Source of the DNA: Chryseobacterium sp. MYb264
Lineage (GTDB): Bacteria; Bacteroidota; Bacteroidia; Flavobacteriales; Weeksellaceae
Assembly: GCF_035974275.1 (NCBI RefSeq)
Contig: NZ_CP142422.1
Coordinates: 992,001 to 1,056,000, forward strand
Length of the DNA: 64,000 bases
Reading direction: 5' to 3'
Part shown: in pieces, positions 59,155 through 64,000 of the stretch
Position numbering within the stretch: the stretch's first letter is position 1
Layout of the letters: the number at the start of each line of letters is the position of its first letter
Made by a program: the position numbers and the translations under genes
The notes under the pieces: model-generated
The model's input: only the letters and a program-made list of their open reading frames with translations
Databases searched by the model: none
What the model was told of the DNA's origin: nothing

Positions 59155-59505
59155 TTAGAGATCCAAATTCAATTTTCCCTCACCAAATTCCACAGCATTT
59201 CCAAAATAAGAACCTCCATACACATACCATTCAAGGCTTTCCATAAATTCTAGGGCATTTTCGGGAGTAATTTGTGGTCGGTCTTTTTTAGAAACAATTC
59301 CTTTATACCATTTTTCGGTTTCCGGTAAATTTTCGGATTTGATAGAATAATGAATCCAAATTCTTTGGCATAATTTACACTGCTGAATGCTTACTTCTGC
59401 ATTTCTTCCATAAGTATGGTCTATTCCCAACTCAGAAGTTCTGTATTCAGTATAATTTGAAGTAGGTTTTTCACACGCGCAGCCTAATTTCTGGACTTTA
59501 TTCAT
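59155..59505 (-). CDS. Small cysteine-containing protein of unknown function
   Basis: 116 residues. MNKVQKLGCACEKPTSNYTE at the start has a Cys-x-Cys pair, and ISIQQCKLCQRIWIHYSI near 42-59 has a second CxxC, which together could bind a metal as a rubredoxin-like or zinc-ribbon-like knuckle. A conserved-looking ESLEWYVYGGSYFGNAVEFG lies near the C-terminus. I start at ATG 59503-59505, because the longer in-frame extension begins with TTG and adds a lysine-rich stretch unlike the rest. Cytoplasmic. It heads a small minus-strand run with the two genes after it. Confidence 0.6.
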   Translation of the reverse strand: MNKVQKLGCACEKPTSNYTEYRTSELGIDHTYGRNAEVSIQQCKLCQRIWIHYSIKSENLPETEKWYKGIVSKKDRPQITPENALEFMESLEWYVYGGSYFGNAVEFGEGKLNLDL

Positions 59506-59568
59506 TGATGAAATCTTGATTTTAAATAAAATTAATAGCCGCAAATGTACGGAAAGTATCTATAAATA

Positions 59569-60651
59569 TTATTTGGTCATGAGATCGATCAAAACCTGTT
59601 CGTATTTATCTAAAATAATATTCTTTGAAAATCTGGATCTTATAGAATTTTTTATCGCATCTTTATCATGATCTCTGTGAAGAATTTGGAGTATTTTTCT
59701 GGAAAAATCCTCATGATTTTCAATATCTGCAATTTCACCATTGGTATTATCCTGAATAATTTCGTTGATTCCTCCCGGACAATTATTCGCTAAAGAATAG
59801 GTTCCACAAGCTCCGGCTTCCAATAAAACATTGGGAAAACCTTCATATCTTGATGAAAGAATAAACAAATCGGCATATTTCAGAAACTGATACGGATTTT
59901 CCTGTCGACCATGAAAAATAACCTGTTTTAATCCAAGAAAATCTTTCATCTGATGAAGAATATCTCTATCGTGACCATCACCTAAAATATGAAGAATAAT
60001 ATTTTCATTTTTTAACCTTGAAAATACTTTCAGCAAATTATCAAACCCTTTTCTGGCAGATAAATTACCGATGGCCACCACATTTTTATAATTATATTTA
60101 AAGCTTTCAGGCTTTGTGGAAACTGCCAGTTTAGCATTAATAAAATCAAAATCAACAGGGTTATTGATCTTCACAATTTTCCCTTGCTTGATATTAAAAT
60201 TATCGATCAGATCTTTCCGCATATCATCACTTTGTGCAATGATTCTTTGGTAGTTATTATAAAAGTTGTAGAAAAATTTAATTTCTTTACGCGTCACATG
60301 TTGCGTCACCACATTAGTTTCTCTCGCAATAAACTTCGTTCTCGGAAAAAGCTTAATAAACAAAGACAAATAAGCATTTACTTCACCAAAACCTGAAAAT
60401 ACAATATCCGGTTTTCTTCTGTAAATTTCCCTTAAAATCGGTTTTAAAGAATGTCGAATTCGTTCGGTATTAATATCAATAATATCTACATCATCCTTTA
60501 AAAAATTCAGATAACCTCCCTGCTTGCGTAAAAGCATAATCTTAGGTTCAAATCGATCTCGGGAAAGATGATTCGCAATAGTGGTAACGATTCTTTCTGC
60601 GCCTCCGGTTTCAAGGTCCGGCAGAATAAATATGACAGAAATCTTTTTCAT
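59569..60651 (-). CDS. Family 4 glycosyltransferase (GT-B)
   Basis: 360-residue retaining glycosyltransferase. Seen: N-terminal VIFILPDLETGGAERIVTTI at residues 5-24, where GGAERI is the acceptor-side motif, the second Rossmann half beginning NVVAIGNLSARKGFDNLLKV near 190, VIFHGRQENPYQFLKYADLF near 240, and the EX7E catalytic motif in SSRYEGFPNVLLEAGACG near 267. Cytoplasmic, with no signal. The sugar and acceptor are unknown; enzymes of this type commonly build surface polysaccharide or glycolipid. It stands alone on the minus strand, with recQ upstream on the same strand. Confidence 0.88.
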   Translation of the reverse strand: MKKISVIFILPDLETGGAERIVTTIANHLSRDRFEPKIMLLRKQGGYLNFLKDDVDIIDINTERIRHSLKPILREIYRRKPDIVFSGFGEVNAYLSLFIKLFPRTKFIARETNVVTQHVTRKEIKFFYNFYNNYQRIIAQSDDMRKDLIDNFNIKQGKIVKINNPVDFDFINAKLAVSTKPESFKYNYKNVVAIGNLSARKGFDNLLKVFSRLKNENIILHILGDGHDRDILHQMKDFLGLKQVIFHGRQENPYQFLKYADLFILSSRYEGFPNVLLEAGACGTYSLANNCPGGINEIIQDNTNGEIADIENHEDFSRKILQILHRDHDKDAIKNSIRSRFSKNIILDKYEQVLIDLMTK

Positions 60652-60776
60652 CAGTGTAAAATTAGTAAAAAGTTTTGGGAACTGTCAATCCCAATACGTA
60701 ATTAATGATTTTTAACTTAAAATTAAATATGAGTTAAAATTTTCCAGTTTCCTTTTAAACACAACATCTATCAAAT

Positions 60777-60812
60777 AAAAAAGAAACCCTTCGTTTTGAA
60801 AGGTTTCTTTTT
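60777..60812. terminator. Terminator of recQ
   Basis: AAAAAAGAAACC ... GGTTTCTTTTT with a 13-base loop, 25 bases past the recQ stop on the minus strand. Both flanks suit a U-tract, so it may act in both directions. Confidence 0.82.
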
Positions 60813-60836
60813 CTATTTTTTATGATTTAAATACAA

Positions 60837-63041
60837 TTAGTTCGCGACGTCGCTAATGAATTTTATCCTCAACATTCTCACTTCTTCATCAGACAATTCA
60901 TCCCCGAATTCATCCAATAAAACTTTCATACTGTCGCTTTCAGATTCATTCATAAATTCCATGAAACCGTCTACAATATCTTCATCAAAATTATCTTCGA
61001 TATAATAATCAATATTTAATTTTGTACCTTGATAAACAATACGTTCCATCTCCTTCAACAATTCGTCCATCGAAAGATTTTTCGCTCTTGCAATGTCTTC
61101 AAGATCAATCTTTTTATCCGTACTTTGAATGATAAAAACTTTATGGCTGGATTTATTCGCCACCTGTTTCAACACCATATCCTGAGTACGTTCAATATTG
61201 TTTTCCTCTACATATTGACTGATAAAATCTGCAAATTCTTTACCGTATTTTTTAGCTTTTCCTTCTCCAACACCATAAATTTTTGCAATTTCTTCAACAG
61301 AAATTGGATATTGAACCGTCATATCTTCCAAACTCGGATCCATGAAAACCGTGTACGGCGGAATTCCATATTTTTTGGCAACTTTCTTTCTTAACTCCTT
61401 TAATAAAGCGAATAAATTTTGGTCTAATCCACCTGCAGACTGCTGCTGGATCTGATCACTTTCTGCCTTACTTTGTGTTAAATCAAACTCTCTGTCTTCT
61501 GCAATCAGGAAAGAATGTTCAAGCTTGCCTTCAAGAACCAACCTTCCTCTTTCAGTAATCTTTAAAACACCATACGTTTCAATATCTTTTTGAAGAAAAT
61601 TCTGAACCGTCGCCTGTCTTAAAATCGTTTTCCAGTGATTGTCTTTTTCATTTTTTCCAAAACCGAAATAAGAAGCCTGCTCCAATTTATACGATTTTGT
61701 CACTGCATTTTCTTTTCCAACAATAACGGAAATCAGATCTTTTGATTTAAATTTTTCACCAGTATCGCGAATCAGCTCTAAAGCTTTCTTCAAATCATCA
61801 GTTGCATCCTTCAGTTTTGGAGGATTCGATGAATTATCACACATTTTGGCGCCGTCACCATGAATTGGATCGAAATTTTCACCAAAATAATACAATATAT
61901 ACTGTCTTCTGCTCATTGAAGTTTCGGCGTAGCCTACCACTTCATTCAATAACTGTAAGCCGATTTCTCTCTCGGAAACAGGTTTTTGAGCCAAGAATTT
62001 CTCTAATTTTTCAATGTCTTTAGGATCATAGAATGCCAAACAGTGACCTTCACCACCATCTCGCCCTGCACGGCCGGTTTCCTGATAATAGCTCTCCAAA
62101 GATTTTGGAAAATCATAGTGAATCACAAAACGGACATCAGGCTTATCAATTCCCATCCCGAATGCAATCGTGGCTACAATCACATCCACCTCTTCCATCA
62201 AGAATTTATCCTGATTCGCCACTCTTACTTTTTGATCAAGACCTGCGTGGTAAGGTAATGCATTCACACCGTTTACCTGTAAAAGCTGGGCAAATTCTTC
62301 AACTTTCCTTCGGCTTAAACAGTAAACAATTCCCGATTTTCCCTTATGTTGATTGATAAATTTCACAATTTCACGATCTACATTTACTTTTGGCTGTACC
62401 TCATAATATAGATTAGGTCTGTTGAAACTTTCCTTGAAAACCAATGCATTGATCATTCCTAGCGTCTTCTGAATATCGTCCTGAACCTTAGGCGTAGCTG
62501 TAGCCGTTAATGCAATCACAGGGACATCTGCAATTTTGTCGATAATGGATTTTAAATTCCTGTATTCAGGTCTGAAATCGTGTCCCCATTCTGAAATACA
62601 GTGTGCTTCGTCAATAGCAAAGAAGGATATCTTTACCTCTTTTAAAAACTCTAAATAATCTTCTTTAATCAGTGATTCAGGAGCTACATATAACAGTTTT
62701 GTTCTGCCACTTTTAATATCATCAAAAACCTGTTTGGTCTGAGTTTTGTTTAGTGAAGAATTCAAAACATGGGCTACCCCGTCTTCGGATGAAAGACCGT
62801 TGACTGCGTCTACCTGGTTCTTCATTAAGGCAATTAAAGGAGACACTACTATTGCCGTGCCTTCGGAAATAAGTGCCGGAAGCTGATAGCATAAAGATTT
62901 ACCACCTCCGGTCGGCATCAAGACAAATATATCCTTCCCTTCTAACAGATTTTCTATGATTTGCTCTTGCTGACCTTTAAATGTAGAAAACCCGAAATAT
63001 TTTTTCAATTCGCCTGATAAATTGGCTTTTTTTGCACTCAT
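60837..63041 (-). CDS. recQ: ATP-dependent DNA helicase RecQ
   Basis: 734 residues. A 3'-5' helicase for recombination and fork repair. Seen: Walker A in [20 protein letters not shown] near residue 36, motif [22 protein letters not shown] near 140 with DEAH, motif [22 protein letters not shown] near 310, an RQC winged helix, and an HRDC domain at about 510-600. In the zinc-binding subdomain three of the four expected cysteines are missing: [13 protein letters not shown] stands where CRRQ is usual, and only one Cys remains in [14 protein letters not shown]-terminal extension of about 130 residues follows HRDC. Divergent from the KdsD-like gene. Confidence 0.95.
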   Translation of the reverse strand: MSAKKANLSGELKKYFGFSTFKGQQEQIIENLLEGKDIFVLMPTGGGKSLCYQLPALISEGTAIVVSPLIALMKNQVDAVNGLSSEDGVAHVLNSSLNKTQTKQVFDDIKSGRTKLLYVAPESLIKEDYLEFLKEVKISFFAIDEAHCISEWGHDFRPEYRNLKSIIDKIADVPVIALTATATPKVQDDIQKTLGMINALVFKESFNRPNLYYEVQPKVNVDREIVKFINQHKGKSGIVYCLSRRKVEEFAQLLQVNGVNALPYHAGLDQKVRVANQDKFLMEEVDVIVATIAFGMGIDKPDVRFVIHYDFPKSLESYYQETGRAGRDGGEGHCLAFYDPKDIEKLEKFLAQKPVSEREIGLQLLNEVVGYAETSMSRRQYILYYFGENFDPIHGDGAKMCDNSSNPPKLKDATDDLKKALELIRDTGEKFKSKDLISVIVGKENAVTKSYKLEQASYFGFGKNEKDNHWKTILRQATVQNFLQKDIETYGVLKITERGRLVLEGKLEHSFLIAEDREFDLTQSKAESDQIQQQSAGGLDQNLFALLKELRKKVAKKYGIPPYTVFMDPSLEDMTVQYPISVEEIAKIYGVGEGKAKKYGKEFADFISQYVEENNIERTQDMVLKQVANKSSHKVFIIQSTDKKIDLEDIARAKNLSMDELLKEMERIVYQGTKLNIDYYIEDNFDEDIVDGFMEFMNESESDSMKVLLDEFGDELSDEEVRMLRIKFISDVAN

Positions 63042-63073
63042 CTAATTTTCTATTGCTAAATTTGCATGTATCC

Positions 63074-63081
63074 CAAAGTTA
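63074..63081 (-). promoter_or_regulatory. -7 box (TAACTTTG) for recQ
   Basis: Minus-strand TAACTTTG fits TAnnTTTG, 32 bases before the recQ ATG, in the 157-base divergent gap. No -33 element is clear. Confidence 0.5.
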
Positions 63082-63198
63082 TAAAAATTTTGCTTAAAAT
63101 AAAAGCGAACGAATTTATAAAAAATAAAATTTATATTAAATATTCTTTTTAAAATATAACGGTTATAAAGAATTTTATTGTATACCCAGAAAAGTAAA

Positions 63199-64000
63199 AT
63201 GGAAAAAAACAACATCATTTCAATCGCGAAAAACACTTTAGAAATAGAGATTGCGGAACTTGAAAAACTTAAAAACAGACTTGATGATGATTTTGTAAAA
63301 GCTGTGGAAGCCATACATTCGGCAAAAGGAAAACTGATTGTCGTAGGAATCGGAAAATCGGCACATGTGGGAAATAAAATTGTTGCCACGCTGAATTCTA
63401 CCGGAACTCCTTCTCAGTTTTTGCACGCTTCGGAAGCAATTCACGGTGATTTGGGGGTGATTCAGAAGCAGGATGTTGTTTTATGCATTTCTCTTTCAGG
63501 AAATTCACCTGAAATTGTCAACCTTCTTCCTTATTTAAAAGATTATTCTTCATCATTAATAGGAATGACAGGAAATAAATCAAGCAGATTGGCTGAATAT
63601 TCTGATATTATTCTGGATACTCATGTGGATAAAGAAGCTTGCCCAAACAAACTGGCTCCTACAAGTTCTACGACCTTACAAATGGCGCTTGGTGATGCTT
63701 TAGCGATTTCTTTAATGGAACTGAATGATTTTAAAGCTAATGATTTCGCCAAATTTCATCCTGGTGGAAGTTTAGGCAAAAATTTAATCTCAAAAGTTGA
63801 TGATTTCCTTTCTTCTCAAAAACCTCAGGTCACAGAGAATGATACGGTAAAAGATGTTATTATTTCGATAAGCAGTTCACGACACGGGATTACGGTGGTT
63901 ACAGAAAACAACAATATTATTGGTGTTATTACTGATGGAGATTTGAGAAGAATGCTACTAAAAGGCGACGATATTGCTCAGGTTTTAGCAAAAGATATTA
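63199..64000 (+). CDS. kdsD: Arabinose-5-phosphate isomerase, KpsF/KdsD type, 5' part
   Basis: N-terminal 267 or so residues of a SIS-domain isomerase that converts ribulose-5-phosphate to arabinose-5-phosphate, the start of the Kdo pathway for lipopolysaccharide. Seen: MEKNNIISIAKNTLEIEIAE at the start, the SIS motif IGKSAHVGNKIVATLNSTGT near residue 53, FLHASEAIHGDLGVI near 74, CISLSGNSPEIVNLL near 96, LAPTSSTTLQMALGDALAIS near 152, and the first CBS domain from about residue 205. The frame is open to the right edge, so the second CBS domain lies outside. Divergent from recQ. Absent from simple open-frame listing because it has no stop within the window. Confidence 0.93.
   Translation, partial: MEKNNIISIAKNTLEIEIAELEKLKNRLDDDFVKAVEAIHSAKGKLIVVGIGKSAHVGNKIVATLNSTGTPSQFLHASEAIHGDLGVIQKQDVVLCISLSGNSPEIVNLLPYLKDYSSSLIGMTGNKSSRLAEYSDIILDTHVDKEACPNKLAPTSSTTLQMALGDALAISLMELNDFKANDFAKFHPGGSLGKNLISKVDDFLSSQKPQVTENDTVKDVIISISSSRHGITVVTENNNIIGVITDGDLRRMLLKGDDIAQVLAKDI

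Noticed and set aside
1..64000. tRNA or rRNA genes
   Set aside because: I looked for T-loop-like GGTTCGAATC motifs and rRNA signatures and found no convincing case; a covariance-model scan would be needed to be sure.

Overview
The window looks like chromosome of a member of the Bacteroidota, most likely a flavobacterium close to Chryseobacterium (Weeksellaceae). The signs are AT-rich DNA, promoter boxes of the form TAnnTTTG in front of many genes, a large surface protein ending in a type IX secretion (type B) sorting domain, a TonB receptor with an N-terminal carboxypeptidase-regulatory-like domain, short lipoproteins with a Cys-Lys-rich start, and dispersed intergenic repeats typical of these genomes. 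I identify the taxon from protein character only; no 16S gene is present. I found no tRNA, rRNA, CRISPR array or intact transposase.

Layout. 1-1106: start of sucA (2-oxoglutarate dehydrogenase E1), running off the left edge. 1231-7608: an SRPBCC membrane protein, then a minus-strand glycogen operon glgB-glgA-lipoprotein-glgC. 7826-10367: divergent esterase with a glycogen-binding-like N-terminus, and leucyl aminopeptidase. 10509-16953: the most interesting block, holding two ATP-grasp ligases, an alpha/beta hydrolase, a YbdK/GCS2-type carboxylate-amine ligase, a class I glutamine amidotransferase and a probable circularly permuted ATP-grasp protein. Together these look like a pathway that makes and trims a small peptide or amide. 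16960-21233: small proteins, a methyltransferase, hisS, an HRDC-domain protein and a short SSB.

21234-29874: a MITE-like repeat, an acyl-CoA-dehydrogenase-like gene whose stop codon lies in that repeat, a thiamine transporter (pnuT) under a TPP riboswitch, then HPP, zinc-ribbon, epimerase, Nudix and exported or membrane genes, plus a fourth ATP-grasp. 29998-33454: an Lrp regulator divergent from metE, which has a cobalamin riboswitch. 33515-36036: remains of a restriction-modification island (HpaII-like nuclease without a start codon, HNH nuclease, Vsr) with no methyltransferase. 36295-37110: DnaJ-KTSC protein and repeats. 37133-43445: TetR-regulated RND efflux operon with clear operator palindromes. 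43628-47545: a 1305-residue T9SS surface protein. 47582-58016: CvfB-like S1 protein; a TonB receptor, DUF4876-like lipoprotein, barrel and di-heme peroxidase operon; a repeat-rich gap; lpdA. 58149-64000: three small unknowns, a glycosyltransferase, recQ, and the start of a KdsD/KpsF isomerase running off the right edge.

Working together: the glycogen genes form one transcription unit; the ligase block probably makes one metabolite; pnuT and metE are each controlled by vitamin-sensing RNA; the TetR protein sits first in the efflux operon it probably represses. Promoter and terminator calls come from motif reading and are weaker than the gene calls.
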